Positions 15,793 through 24,305 of a stretch of DNA of 64,000 nucleotides are shown here, one piece after another. The position numbers and the translations under genes were made by a program. The notes beneath the pieces are model-generated. The model was given only the letters and a program-made list of their open reading frames with translations. It made no database searches and was not told the DNA's origin. Source of the stretch: F1-120-MAGs238 sp964484185 (GTDB lineage: Bacteria > Planctomycetota > Phycisphaerae > Phycisphaerales > UBA1924); NCBI GenBank assembly GCA_964484185.1, contig CAZAEQ010000005.1, positions 1 to 64,000 on the forward strand. Direction: 5' to 3'. Each line of letters begins with the position of its first letter. Positions within the stretch are counted from its first letter, which is position 1.

Positions 15793-16125
15793 GGTCGAGT
15801 TCCTTGGGTTCGAAATAGTGGGGGCGTGGGCGGAAATGGGGACATCAACCCGGACTGGTTTTGCAGGTTTGGCATTGGAAGTGGAAGATTGTGAATCAGA
15901 TTGGCGAATCATGGGAGCATTCCATCGAGTTGCGAGTCTGTATTGAAGGCTTGCAAAGTATGCCGGGTATTGAATTGAGGGGTCAGGATAGAGGACGAAG
16001 GTGTCCAACCGCCCAATAAGTTCAGGATCCGAAGTATTTGCGACATCTCGATTGGTATTGAAAGTTCTACGAACCCGACCGCTTCCCGACCGATACAATT
16101 GGGCGACCCCCGAGTTCGATCAAAT
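15793..16125. other. divergent intergenic region between tdh and the secretion operon
   Basis: A 333-nt region with no recognisable gene. It must contain the promoters of both flanking transcription units. A TACAAT hexamer at 16093-16098 could be the -10 of the secretion operon, about 27 nt before the ATG at 16126, but I see no good -35 at the right distance. No strong inverted repeat was noticed. Confidence 0.4.
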
Positions 16126-17331
16126 ATGACCACGCTGAATACACATACCGGTTCCTACTTATACATGGCGATTAAGGCCAATGGTGGTCGTGCCATGGGA
16201 GTTCGACGTGCGAACAACGAGCGGGCACTTGCCGAGCAGCTTCGGCGGGAGCGGCTTGTGCCGGTACGTTGGTGGCAACTGCCGGATTGGGCAGTTGCGG
16301 CCAACAAGTTATCGCTCAAGGACCAGGCTGAGATCAATACGCAACTGGCGCAGCTGCTTGGACGAGGTGTGCCGCTGGTTGAGGCCCTTGATGTGGTTGC
16401 GAGTGCAGTGTCCCCCAGCGTGCAGCCGATTATGCGGCGGATGCGAGACATGGTTTCGAGCGGCTCGAGTTTTGCGGATGCCTGCCAGGGGGCGGGTGTA
16501 TTCGATCGCGTGACGATTGCGGTTTATCGGGCGGCGGAACGGACGGGCGATTTGCCCGGGGCGTCGAAACAGCTTGCGACGACAGCGCGGCGGCAGCTTG
16601 CGGTTTCGGGCAAGGCCGGGACGCTGATGATTTATCCGGCGATCGTGCTCTCGATCTCGACGATTGTTTCGATTTTCATGTTGACGATTATTGTGCCGCG
16701 AATTGGCAATTCGCTGGCATCATCGGGTATTGAGTTGCCTGCGTATTCCAAGGTCATGGTGACGGTGGGAAGCTTCATCGCGACACATTGGATGTGGTTT
16801 GGCCTGGGCGTGGTGGCGATGGTCTTTGCGGTTGTCGCGATGCGCAAGCAGATCGGCGGCGTAATTGGACGGGCTGCGCGGACGCTGCCGCTACTCAAGG
16901 AAGTTGTGCTTGCACAGGAATCTACGCAGTTTTTCACGGTGATGGCGGCACTTTCGCGCAGTGGTGTGCCACTGGCGGATGCGCTGGGGATATCGACCGA
17001 TGCGATCAATCACCCGGAACTGCGTCGGCAGTTGTCGAACTTGCGGACGAAGTTGATTGAAGGCGGGGCGCTTCGACAGTTGATTGATACGGTGACTGCG
17101 CTGCCGCTGCCTACGCGGCGATTGCTGATCGCGGCGGAGCGATCAGGAGATCTTGAATCGGCGTTTGAACTTCTTGCGACTGACATGGCGGAAGAAGTTG
17201 AGCGGCGTTCGCAGCGATTGCTGGCAGCGCTTGAACCGACGATGCTTGTTGTGATGTTCCTCATGATCGGATCGATGGTGCTTTCGATCATGATTCCGAT
17301 GATTCAATCAACCGCGAATGCGATTCAATAG
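16126..17331 (+). CDS. gspF: type II secretion inner-membrane platform protein GspF
   Basis: A 401-residue protein with the duplicated GspF domain. Each half starts with the typical QLAQLLGRGVPLVEALDVV / FFTVMAALSRSGVPLADALGI block and includes AERTGDLPGA / AERSGDLESAFELLA, with three hydrophobic membrane segments (about residues 175-200, 215-240 and the C-terminal LVVMFLMIGSMVLSIMIP). It is the polytopic platform on which the pseudopilus is assembled. ATG at 16126 is chosen; there is no clear Shine-Dalgarno. It is the first gene of the operon, and the secretion ATPase (GspE) that normally precedes it is absent. Confidence 0.9.
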   Translation: MTTLNTHTGSYLYMAIKANGGRAMGVRRANNERALAEQLRRERLVPVRWWQLPDWAVAANKLSLKDQAEINTQLAQLLGRGVPLVEALDVVASAVSPSVQPIMRRMRDMVSSGSSFADACQGAGVFDRVTIAVYRAAERTGDLPGASKQLATTARRQLAVSGKAGTLMIYPAIVLSISTIVSIFMLTIIVPRIGNSLASSGIELPAYSKVMVTVGSFIATHWMWFGLGVVAMVFAVVAMRKQIGGVIGRAARTLPLLKEVVLAQESTQFFTVMAALSRSGVPLADALGISTDAINHPELRRQLSNLRTKLIEGGALRQLIDTVTALPLPTRRLLIAAERSGDLESAFELLATDMAEEVERRSQRLLAALEPTMLVVMFLMIGSMVLSIMIPMIQSTANAIQ

Positions 17332-17432
17332 ACCGTAGAGAGTTATTCATGAACAATAATGCAGTACATTACACGGAACTTTCAGAGGCTCGAAGGGTTG
17401 AACCAGAGAGCGTGATGAATTTGGAGATTTCT

Positions 17433-17864
17433 ATGAACACTGAAAAATCGAAGACTGAGAAGCTGGCCGTTCGCACCGTTCGCGTCGCGAGAGGCTTTTC
17501 GCTTCTTGAACTGTCGCTCGTGATTGTGATTATGGGGCTGCTCATGACTGTTGCGGCGGTGAGCTTGCTGGGCGCTGGCAATCGTGCGAAGATCGGCGCG
17601 ACCAAGGCGACGATGCACACGATTAAGGCAGCGATTCAGCAGTATCAACTGCATGAAAACGCGTATCCGGTCGACCTGGATGCGCTGGTCAAGGGCAGGA
17701 CGCCTTACTTGGAAGACAAGAAGAACGCCGATGGATGGGACCAGCCCCTGCGATATGCAGTTCCTGGACGTGATGGCAAGCCGTTCTCGCTGGCATCGTC
17801 GGGCGAAGACAAGCAGTTTGGGACCGAAGATGACATCGATGTGTGGCTGATTGAGAAGAAGTAG
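17433..17864 (+). CDS. gspG: major pseudopilin GspG
   Basis: A 143-residue major pseudopilin that forms the pseudopilus shaft. A 21-residue leader ends in Gly and is followed by FSLLELSLVIVIMGLLM with Glu at +5, the prepilin peptidase signal. The C-terminal half has the GspG pattern YPVDLDALV...DGWDQPLRYAVPGRDGKPF.LASSGEDKQFGTEDDI with its Ca-binding Asp/Glu loop. The frame is open from 17349, but ATG at 17433 has GGAG at 7 nt and gives the usual length. Confidence 0.92.
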   Translation: MNTEKSKTEKLAVRTVRVARGFSLLELSLVIVIMGLLMTVAAVSLLGAGNRAKIGATKATMHTIKAAIQQYQLHENAYPVDLDALVKGRTPYLEDKKNADGWDQPLRYAVPGRDGKPFSLASSGEDKQFGTEDDIDVWLIEKK

Positions 17865-17936
17865 TGATTGCGTGCACGGAAGCAGCGTGCGGCAGGATGC
17901 CATTGGAGAGTCCGCGGAGCGCGGAGTATCACGCGA

Positions 17937-18671
17937 ATGAATTCGAGCAAGAGACAATTCGAGATCACATCTGCGGCGATGGCGGGTCAATCAATCGGTC
18001 GGTCGCCACGCATTGAGCGCAATCTCTCGCGCCGCGGCATGACCATTCTTGAAGTCACTCTTGCTATGGCGCTGCTCGGGTTTGTGATTATGGCCATGTT
18101 CTCCGCGTTTGGCTTTGCAGGCGCGATGTCTAAGCGCGAGCAGCAGCGGCTGGGCGCGGCGGAACTGTCGAGCGCACTGATCGTCCAGTATCTTGATGAC
18201 AAGAATTCTTTGCCGACGCAGCAGCCGCTTGACTATGGGGCGTGGAAATTTCGCTATCACCTTCGTGAGGACAAAGTTGGATTCATCGAAGCCAGGCCCC
18301 CTGCAGGAACAACTCGCACAGTTTCGCTTGATCGTCTCAAGCAAGTGACGATTACAGTCTGGTTGAGCGAAGAGAGCGGCGGGAGTTTTGATCCTGATGG
18401 CGAAAGCCCGCAGGTGGTTTTGACTCGCGTGGTTGATCCCATGGCGCTGCGAAACCCAGATTCATTTGCCAACATGATGTCGTCAGATGCGGGTCGGCGC
18501 ACGTTGACCGACCAGATTGGCGGCGGTGGCGGTGGCGGCGGCGGGGGTGGTGGGGGTGGAGGCCCAAAGGCTCCCGGTTCACGCGGCAGTGGCCCACAGA
18601 CGCCGCGAACTCCCAAGGCGCCATCTTCGAGCAAAGGTGTTGGGCTACCCCCACCGGGGAAGTCAAAATGA
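17937..18671 (+). CDS. minor pseudopilin (GspH/GspI-like) with poly-glycine tract
   Basis: A 244-residue minor pseudopilin. Residues 32-40 (RRGMTILEV) form the cleavage site after Gly34 with Glu at +5, followed by the hydrophobic helix TLAMALLGFVIMAMFSAFGF. By operon position it should be GspH or GspI. It is longer than usual: a run of about 16 glycines near residues 194-209 leads into a Pro/Lys/Ser-rich tail (PKAPGSRGSGPQTPRTPKAP). ATG at 17937 has GGAG about 9 nt upstream. Its stop overlaps the next start (ATGA). Confidence 0.78.
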   Translation: MNSSKRQFEITSAAMAGQSIGRSPRIERNLSRRGMTILEVTLAMALLGFVIMAMFSAFGFAGAMSKREQQRLGAAELSSALIVQYLDDKNSLPTQQPLDYGAWKFRYHLREDKVGFIEARPPAGTTRTVSLDRLKQVTITVWLSEESGGSFDPDGESPQVVLTRVVDPMALRNPDSFANMMSSDAGRRTLTDQIGGGGGGGGGGGGGGGPKAPGSRGSGPQTPRTPKAPSSSKGVGLPPPGKSK

Positions 18672-19729
18672 ACGCACGTCGAGGATTTACACTTCTTGAA
18701 CTTGGGCTCGCCACAGCGATGGCGTCGATGCTGCTCGTGACGGCGCTTGGGTTGTTTATTGCCCTGGACCGGGGTGATCGCAGATTCGAAAAACGATTTG
18801 ATCAGGTGAGCGATCTGGATCGACTCCAGACTGTACTGCGTCGGACCTTTGCAACGCTCGCGGTCACAGATGAAACCGCTCCTCCTGGAACGCCGGGAAT
18901 CAAAGCTGCCGGTGCGAACACACCGCCGCCGCCCACACCCTCAGAAACTGCGAATGGATCATCTGCAAGCTCGAGCACTCCTTCACGAGCAACTTCAGTG
19001 CCTTCTCCGCGCGTGAGAATTGTTGAAGATCCTGATCCGGTTGTAAGGGCGATGGTGAATCGTTCAAAGGCAACTTCCGGCGGCGGCGGTGGAGATGTAC
19101 TTTCGCCGCAGATGCTTGAAGTTGTGACGGCTGGGCAGCCAGTTCCGGATCTGAATCCGGAGTCTGAGGAATCGAGCACGTTGAATTATGTTGCCGCGAC
19201 GCAGGGCGTTTTGCTCAATCGTGGAGCGATTTATCTGAGGCCGATGCCATTGAAAGCGGAGGATGAAGAGCAGTCGTGGGAGATTCTGTATACGAGGCTC
19301 GCGCCGCGCGATCGACTTGAGCAGTTTGGCGCGCCATTGCCGCAGTTGAGACCGATTGGCGAACCGATTGTGCTGGCACAGGGAATCCGCTATTTCAATG
19401 TGCGCGTGTTCAGAGAGCGGCAATGGACCCGCATGATGGAAGCGACGTATTTTCAGCACTTGCCTGCGTATGTGCAGGTTGAGGTCGAAACGACAACGGG
19501 CCTGTGGGCGAAGTGGTTGTTTGAAGTTGGCTGGCTGCTTGGGCCGGAAACTCAGGAGGAGCGGGATTTCAAGAGCGGCGGGAACAAGAGCGGCGCTGGC
19601 GGGAGCGAAGGAAAAGACTCGAAGTCTGGCGGCTCCGGATCTGGCCCGGGCTCAGGATCTGGATCAGAAACTATTAAGTCTCTTACTGAGATTGTTGAGC
19701 AAAAGGCCCCAGCAGGGAAAGGAAAATGA
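18668..19729 (+). CDS. minor pseudopilin GspJ-like
   Basis: A 353-residue protein with a six-residue leader (MNARRG) cut before FTLLELGLATAMASMLLVTALGLF, Glu at +5. GspJ is the usual pseudopilin at this place and is about 200 residues; this one is enlarged by a Pro/Ser/Thr-rich insert (about 75-115) and a Gly/Ser-rich C-terminus. The RIVLAQGIRYFNVRVF region resembles the GspJ core. It overlaps its neighbours by 4 nt at both ends, so it is translationally coupled. Confidence 0.75.
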   Translation: MNARRGFTLLELGLATAMASMLLVTALGLFIALDRGDRRFEKRFDQVSDLDRLQTVLRRTFATLAVTDETAPPGTPGIKAAGANTPPPPTPSETANGSSASSSTPSRATSVPSPRVRIVEDPDPVVRAMVNRSKATSGGGGGDVLSPQMLEVVTAGQPVPDLNPESEESSTLNYVAATQGVLLNRGAIYLRPMPLKAEDEEQSWEILYTRLAPRDRLEQFGAPLPQLRPIGEPIVLAQGIRYFNVRVFRERQWTRMMEATYFQHLPAYVQVEVETTTGLWAKWLFEVGWLLGPETQEERDFKSGGNKSGAGGSEGKDSKSGGSGSGPGSGSGSETIKSLTEIVEQKAPAGKGK

Positions 19730-20631
19730 GCACGCGTTGCCGCACACATAGCTACGCAGTTCGCCGCGGCTTTGCACTGCCGCTGGTAGTGTTGCTCGCG
19801 CTGGTATCGAGTCTGGTGGTTGTGGTCATGCTCGATCGATCGAACACCCAGGCGCGGATGGTGAAGCGGCAACTTGATAACTATCGAGATGACCATTTCG
19901 CCAAGGGAATGCAAGAGGCGATTGACAGCTGGATGAAGAGTGTGGCGACCAAGCCCATGGCAGACTTGCTCGAGGAAGATGGTCACGCGATGGACCTTGA
20001 GCTGGCCGATGGTGTGTTGCTCAAGCTCTATGTGTTTGATGCGCAGGGGTCTGTGCTGACCGAATTCGGAATGCTGCAGGGAGATTCCATCACCGATGCG
20101 CAAGGCGTCGCGATGGCGTACAGCGGAATCTCTGTCGATGAGTTGAAAAAGGCGTCCAAGTCAATTGCAGAAAATGAAGAGAAGATTCGCACGGCGGGAC
20201 GGTACACCCCGGTCACTCTGACTCGTCGGTATGGTTCACCCGCGGTCAGTGTGAATTCGTCGCCCGATCCTGTTCTGGCGGCGGTCGCAAATTTTGCGGG
20301 CGGCGGCGATCTGGTTGCGCAATTGCTTGAAGCAGTGAATACAGCCAGGGCCGAGAAACCGCTGGGGGCCACCGAGCTCGCGGACATCATTGCAAAAATT
20401 CAGACCGAGCCGGAGATCCGGGCGATTTTGCAGAGACTTTTGACAGCGCAGCCAACATTCTGGCAAATCGAGGCTCGACTGTATCGAACTGATCAACTTT
20501 CTACACCTGCCGCGGTCTATTCGGGTTACAGCCTGATTTCCGGGCGTGGTAATACGTCCCGGGACCGGGCTGGCGCGGGAATGACGCGTCTTTCGGTTAT
20601 TCTTGATTGGAAACGGGTTGTCGAACGCTAG
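19726..20631 (+). CDS. minor pseudopilin GspK-like
   Basis: A 301-residue protein with leader MSTRCRTHSYAVRRG cut before FALPLVVLLALVSSLVVVVML. Position +5 is Leu rather than Glu, which is the known peculiarity of GspK, the tip pseudopilin. The periplasmic part contains a helical stretch (VAALVAAVANFAGGGDLVAQLLEAV) and ends in a beta segment (YSGYSLISGRGN). Operon position after the GspJ-like gene supports the call; sequence similarity to characterised GspK is weak. Confidence 0.72.
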   Translation: MSTRCRTHSYAVRRGFALPLVVLLALVSSLVVVVMLDRSNTQARMVKRQLDNYRDDHFAKGMQEAIDSWMKSVATKPMADLLEEDGHAMDLELADGVLLKLYVFDAQGSVLTEFGMLQGDSITDAQGVAMAYSGISVDELKKASKSIAENEEKIRTAGRYTPVTLTRRYGSPAVSVNSSPDPVLAAVANFAGGGDLVAQLLEAVNTARAEKPLGATELADIIAKIQTEPEIRAILQRLLTAQPTFWQIEARLYRTDQLSTPAAVYSGYSLISGRGNTSRDRAGAGMTRLSVILDWKRVVER

Positions 20632-20660
20632 ACTTGGCTGCCTTTTGGAAGGGACTCAAC

Positions 20661-21548
20661 ATGGCTCTGCTGACAACATCTCCGCAAACTCGTGCAAAGG
20701 TGGTCGGTACGCGCACAGTCGCCCAGGTTGCCGCATTAGTCGCGGCGATCGCGGCGGGCGCGGCGGTAGCGGCCAATTTCATCTCTGGCCCTGGAAGCGC
20801 GGAACCTGCAAAGATTGAAGTTCGGGAAATCAGTACCACCAAATTTGAGCAGCCGAAGGTTGCACACGCCAAAGCCGATCTGGACGGAATTGCATCGCGA
20901 CTGATCTTGGTTTCAAACAGTCCGAAGATCACGCCGCCGGATGTGGTCGATCCGGCAGTGCCGCCGCCACCGCCGCCGTCATCGGTCAAAGACCACGTGA
21001 AGTTTCTTGGAGTGGTAGCCGATGGGGCCAAGCTTTACGCGCTTATCGCGATCGATGGCAAGCAGCGCATCGTTGGCCTGGGCGACGTTATTAAGCTGGC
21101 CGGGGACGTTACTGCAACGATTACCGAGATCACGGGCGACTCGGTGAGTATCGATGATGGCAAGAAGGTAGAGACTATAGATGTCGCACATCGGACAGGT
21201 TCATCAGTGGGACATGCGGCGGCTCCGCTCGCAGCGCCAGCCAACACGGGGCGATTGACTCAGGACCCTCGTGCTCGCGGCGCGAGAAATGTTAAGGATC
21301 CGAAAGACGCCCTTGCCGGTCTTGACCCCAAAGCGCGGGCTCTGGTTGAGGCCAACAACGCCAAAGCGGCGCAGATCGCGATTGATGCCCGGGAGCTGAG
21401 AAGAAAAGTTCGCAGGCAGGAACTGGAAAAAGAGACAGGTCGTCAGGGCGAAGAGATAGAGAAGATGCTCGACGAAATGGAACAAGCGGGAAAATTCGGC
21501 GATCTTCCCCAACCCATTAATGTCGCCAAGGAGAAGCCCATCAAGTGA
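20661..21548 (+). CDS. GspC-like inner-membrane protein
   Basis: A 295-residue protein with one N-terminal membrane helix (VAQVAALVAAIAAGAAVAANFI, about 18-40). A Pro-rich linker (DPAVPPPPPPSS) leads to a small beta domain, VKFLGVVADGAKLYALIAIDGKQRIVGLGDVI, which resembles the homology region of GspC/PilP that contacts the secretin. The C-terminus is a charged coiled coil (RELRRKVRRQELEKETGRQGEEIEKML). ATG at 20661 follows AAGGGA. Its stop overlaps the GTG of the next gene. Confidence 0.68.
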   Translation: MALLTTSPQTRAKVVGTRTVAQVAALVAAIAAGAAVAANFISGPGSAEPAKIEVREISTTKFEQPKVAHAKADLDGIASRLILVSNSPKITPPDVVDPAVPPPPPPSSVKDHVKFLGVVADGAKLYALIAIDGKQRIVGLGDVIKLAGDVTATITEITGDSVSIDDGKKVETIDVAHRTGSSVGHAAAPLAAPANTGRLTQDPRARGARNVKDPKDALAGLDPKARALVEANNAKAAQIAIDARELRRKVRRQELEKETGRQGEEIEKMLDEMEQAGKFGDLPQPINVAKEKPIK

Positions 21549-23131
21549 GCGCTCGAATTTGTCATGTTCGTCAGGCCAGGAAGGCCAGCTCTCTTGAAGC
21601 TGTTCGTCTTGTTGTGGAATCTCTGCGAGGGTCCAAGGTTGAATCCTGGGCGGCGCCCGCGAGTTCAGAATTTCCGGCTCAGGATATTGATGCGGCCGCG
21701 GACTGGATTCAGTCGCAGCTTGCAGAAGGTTCTGATCGATCACCCGGGCTCGAACTTCTCTGTCTGGATGTTGAAGGAAGCCTTTGCTCCTGGGTAAGTT
21801 CGCCAAGTCGTGAGGGGCAAGTGCTCGCGGCGGTTGCTCGGAACTTTGGAGCCGACCCGGAATCCGCCTCGGCATCAATTTCACCGGTGGCGGTCTATGC
21901 GCAGTCGCAGCTCGAATCATCGGTGCAGGCGATTGGAGCAGTGCCGACCGAGCAACCAGTTGAAACAAAGGCAGGCAAGTCAAAGGGTACAGCGCATTCG
22001 CATCGCACACCGATTCTTGTAAGTTCGGAAGCTCCGGCGAGATTGCTGCTGGATGCGCTCGATCGTCGCAAGGTGACGGTTGCCCAGGTTGCTTCGTTGT
22101 GGCAAGTCATGGCGGCGGCGTGGGATCCGGCGGCGGGTCGGGCCAGTAGCGCGAGTTCAAGTGAATCTGCAATTGCGAGTGCATCGATTGTCGTTGATCT
22201 TGCGGGCAGAGTCTTATGGGCCTGGTCGATCAAAGGCGTGTTGCTGGCCGCGGGTGCAATTCGAACTCAGCCAGCTGAACGCGGCGATATATTGACTACA
22301 GATGTTGCTGCCCGACTGGCCACTGAGTGGCTGGGCTGGTCGGCACAAGTTGGAATTTCGCCGCAGCGGGTTATCTGCATCGCCGCCGAAGGAGACGCTT
22401 CCGCGGGTGCGTTTGGTGCAGCGCTGACGCAGGCGTGGCCGGGCGCTGCAGTAGATCTGCAGTTTGATGAAGACCCGATCATTGCGACGTTGAGGCGAGC
22501 TGCGCGAGTATTGGAAGATTCGACTGGTGCGATCGCTCCGCTTCAAGGGTTGGACAGTCGGCCCGGACGATTACACCGCTCGATGTATTCCTGGATTGCG
22601 CTGGCAATCGCGATTGGCGCACTTGCTATTGGCAGTCTGGCGTTCAAGTTCTCGCGGGACGCTGCGAGCTACCGGTCGCAGGCCGCCGGCCTGAAAGAGC
22701 AGTGGCAGGGGATTGTGAAAGATGAGATGCCTGCGGCATTGACGTCGCCGTATGGGGAGATCGATGCGCTGCAGCAGGAAGTGACCAAGCGTGAAAACTC
22801 GCTGAAGCCACCGGAGAAGGCCGAGCCCACGTATCCAGTTATGGAAGCGCTCGAAGTTATTACGATGGTGCTTTCGACTTCAACGGCACAGCTGGACGAT
22901 GTTACCATCGGTACCGAAATCTCATCCATATCCATTCAGATTACGGTCGCTACTACTGAAGAGGGTGAAGCTGTCAACGCCGCATTGCGGGCAATCGAAA
23001 ACCCGTATATCGGTTCGTGGGACACACCTTCATATACCACTACGGGCGGAAAGATTCAGGTCAGATTCAAGGGGTTCTGGAGCGATCTGGCCCGGACTGG
23101 TCGAACCGCTCCCGCAGGAGATGCCAAATGA
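21545..23131 (+). CDS. GspL/PilM-like assembly protein
   Basis: A 528-residue protein starting with GTG that overlaps the previous stop. About 350 cytoplasmic residues with alternating strands and helices (actin-like fold plausible, as in GspL and PilM) are followed by one membrane helix (SWIALAIAIGALAIGSLAFKF, about 350-370). A short coiled coil and a ferredoxin-like periplasmic domain (VTIGTEISSISIQITVATTEEGEAVNAALRAI) come next. The layout equals GspL, which links the secretion ATPase to GspM. The assignment rests on layout and operon position. Confidence 0.68.
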   Translation: MSARICHVRQARKASSLEAVRLVVESLRGSKVESWAAPASSEFPAQDIDAAADWIQSQLAEGSDRSPGLELLCLDVEGSLCSWVSSPSREGQVLAAVARNFGADPESASASISPVAVYAQSQLESSVQAIGAVPTEQPVETKAGKSKGTAHSHRTPILVSSEAPARLLLDALDRRKVTVAQVASLWQVMAAAWDPAAGRASSASSSESAIASASIVVDLAGRVLWAWSIKGVLLAAGAIRTQPAERGDILTTDVAARLATEWLGWSAQVGISPQRVICIAAEGDASAGAFGAALTQAWPGAAVDLQFDEDPIIATLRRAARVLEDSTGAIAPLQGLDSRPGRLHRSMYSWIALAIAIGALAIGSLAFKFSRDAASYRSQAAGLKEQWQGIVKDEMPAALTSPYGEIDALQQEVTKRENSLKPPEKAEPTYPVMEALEVITMVLSTSTAQLDDVTIGTEISSISIQITVATTEEGEAVNAALRAIENPYIGSWDTPSYTTTGGKIQVRFKGFWSDLARTGRTAPAGDAK

Positions 23132-23706
23132 GCAGCACTGCTGTCGACCTTGATCAGAACCGTGGTGACATCGCAGTGGCCGCATCTCGCAATGAGCGAA
23201 GCAACCGGCCAACGCATTTGGTGATCATTGCGATCGGACTCACCGCTATTGCTCTGGTGTTCCTGCTGTTCGCGATCAAGGCGCGAAGCGGCGGACTGGC
23301 AGAACTTGCGAAAGAGAAAAAGATCGGAACAACCGCCGCGGAACTTGTTGCGCAGCTTCGAGAGATCAAGTCGGCTGAAGCCTCGACGAGTGTGCGGTAC
23401 GGCAAGAGCGAAACAGAGCTGTTGCAGTCAAAATTTTCAAATGCAGCGGCCGCCGCGGGCTTGAAACAGTTTCCGCCGGTCTACACGCGTAAGCCGCAGA
23501 ATGACCGAGATATTGGCGGCGTCCATCGCACCAAAGTGGGCTATGACGTCAGAGACGAGTCAATGCCAAATCTGATGAAGTGGGTCCAGAATGTGGTCCG
23601 CGATACGCCGGGCCTTGAGGTCTATTCCATTCAGTTAAAACCAGAAGCCACTGGGTGGTTCCTGAAAGTAACCTTTAGTCGCTGGGAACGCACGGAGCCT
23701 AAGTAG
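23128..23706 (+). CDS. GspM-like inner-membrane protein
   Basis: A 192-residue bitopic protein with a cytoplasmic N-terminus, one membrane helix (HLVIIAIGLTAIALVFLLFAI, about 30-50), a periplasmic helix (GLAELAKEKKIGTTAAELVAQLREI) and a small alpha/beta domain. This is the GspM/PilO layout, the partner of GspL. ATG at 23128 overlaps the previous stop (ATGA), and its own stop overlaps the GTG of the TPR lipoprotein. An in-frame ATG at 23017 lies inside the upstream gene and is rejected. Confidence 0.68.
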   Translation: MSSTAVDLDQNRGDIAVAASRNERSNRPTHLVIIAIGLTAIALVFLLFAIKARSGGLAELAKEKKIGTTAAELVAQLREIKSAEASTSVRYGKSETELLQSKFSNAAAAAGLKQFPPVYTRKPQNDRDIGGVHRTKVGYDVRDESMPNLMKWVQNVVRDTPGLEVYSIQLKPEATGWFLKVTFSRWERTEPK

Positions 23707-24305
23707 TGAACCTTACACATCGAATTTTCGCTAGCGCACTTGTTGCCACACTCGCCTTGGCTGGATGTAATTCGACATCCAAAAGCCAGGTTGAAATTGA
23801 TGCCGCTACACGCAATGAGCAGATGGCTCAAGGGATTTCGCTGGCTCGCGAAGCACAGATCAATCAAAAGAACGGGTACGCCGCACTTGCGACGCGGCAA
23901 TACCGCGATGCGGTGACCTTGAACCCGGAGATGCCGGCCGCGTGGAACAATCTGGGAATCCTGCTGATGGAGCAGAAGGAATTCATGCTTGCTGCCACGG
24001 CATTCCGCAAGGCGGCGGACTTGTTGCCAACTGATCCGCGGCCATATGAAAATCTGGGTCTGTGTTACCGTTCTGCGCGGCATGCCAAAGAATCACTTGA
24101 GTTTTATGGCAAGAGCCTGGAACGCGATGAGAACTGGCTGCCGTCTTTGCGAGGCGCAATTTTGAGCGCGATGGAACTGCAGATCGTCGATGAGCTTTTG
24201 CTGGAACGCATCGATCGTGCGTTGTTGATCGAGACTGATGCCGCGTGGCGACTCCAGCTTGCGAGCTACAAACTGCGTGTGCAGGGTGAGCTCAAGAAGA
24301 AGTAG
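23706..24305 (+). CDS. TPR lipoprotein at the end of the secretion operon
   Basis: A 199-residue protein with a lipoprotein signal (MNLTHRIFASALVATLALAGC, Cys21) followed by three tetratricopeptide units (GYAALATRQYRDAVTLNPEM, AAWNNLGILLMEQKEFMLAA, YENLGLCYRSARHAKESLEF). TPR lipoproteins of this type (PilF/PilW class) help secretin assembly in related machines, which would fit here although no secretin gene is present. It starts with GTG overlapping the previous stop and overlaps truA by 14 nt at its convergent 3' end. Confidence 0.8.
   Translation: MNLTHRIFASALVATLALAGCNSTSKSQVEIDAATRNEQMAQGISLAREAQINQKNGYAALATRQYRDAVTLNPEMPAAWNNLGILLMEQKEFMLAATAFRKAADLLPTDPRPYENLGLCYRSARHAKESLEFYGKSLERDENWLPSLRGAILSAMELQIVDELLLERIDRALLIETDAAWRLQLASYKLRVQGELKKK

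Noticed and set aside
18520..18566. GGC/GGT repeat considered as a sequencing artefact
   Set aside because: The frame continues correctly through it into a terminus that overlaps the next start by 4 nt, so it is most likely a real poly-glycine tract.
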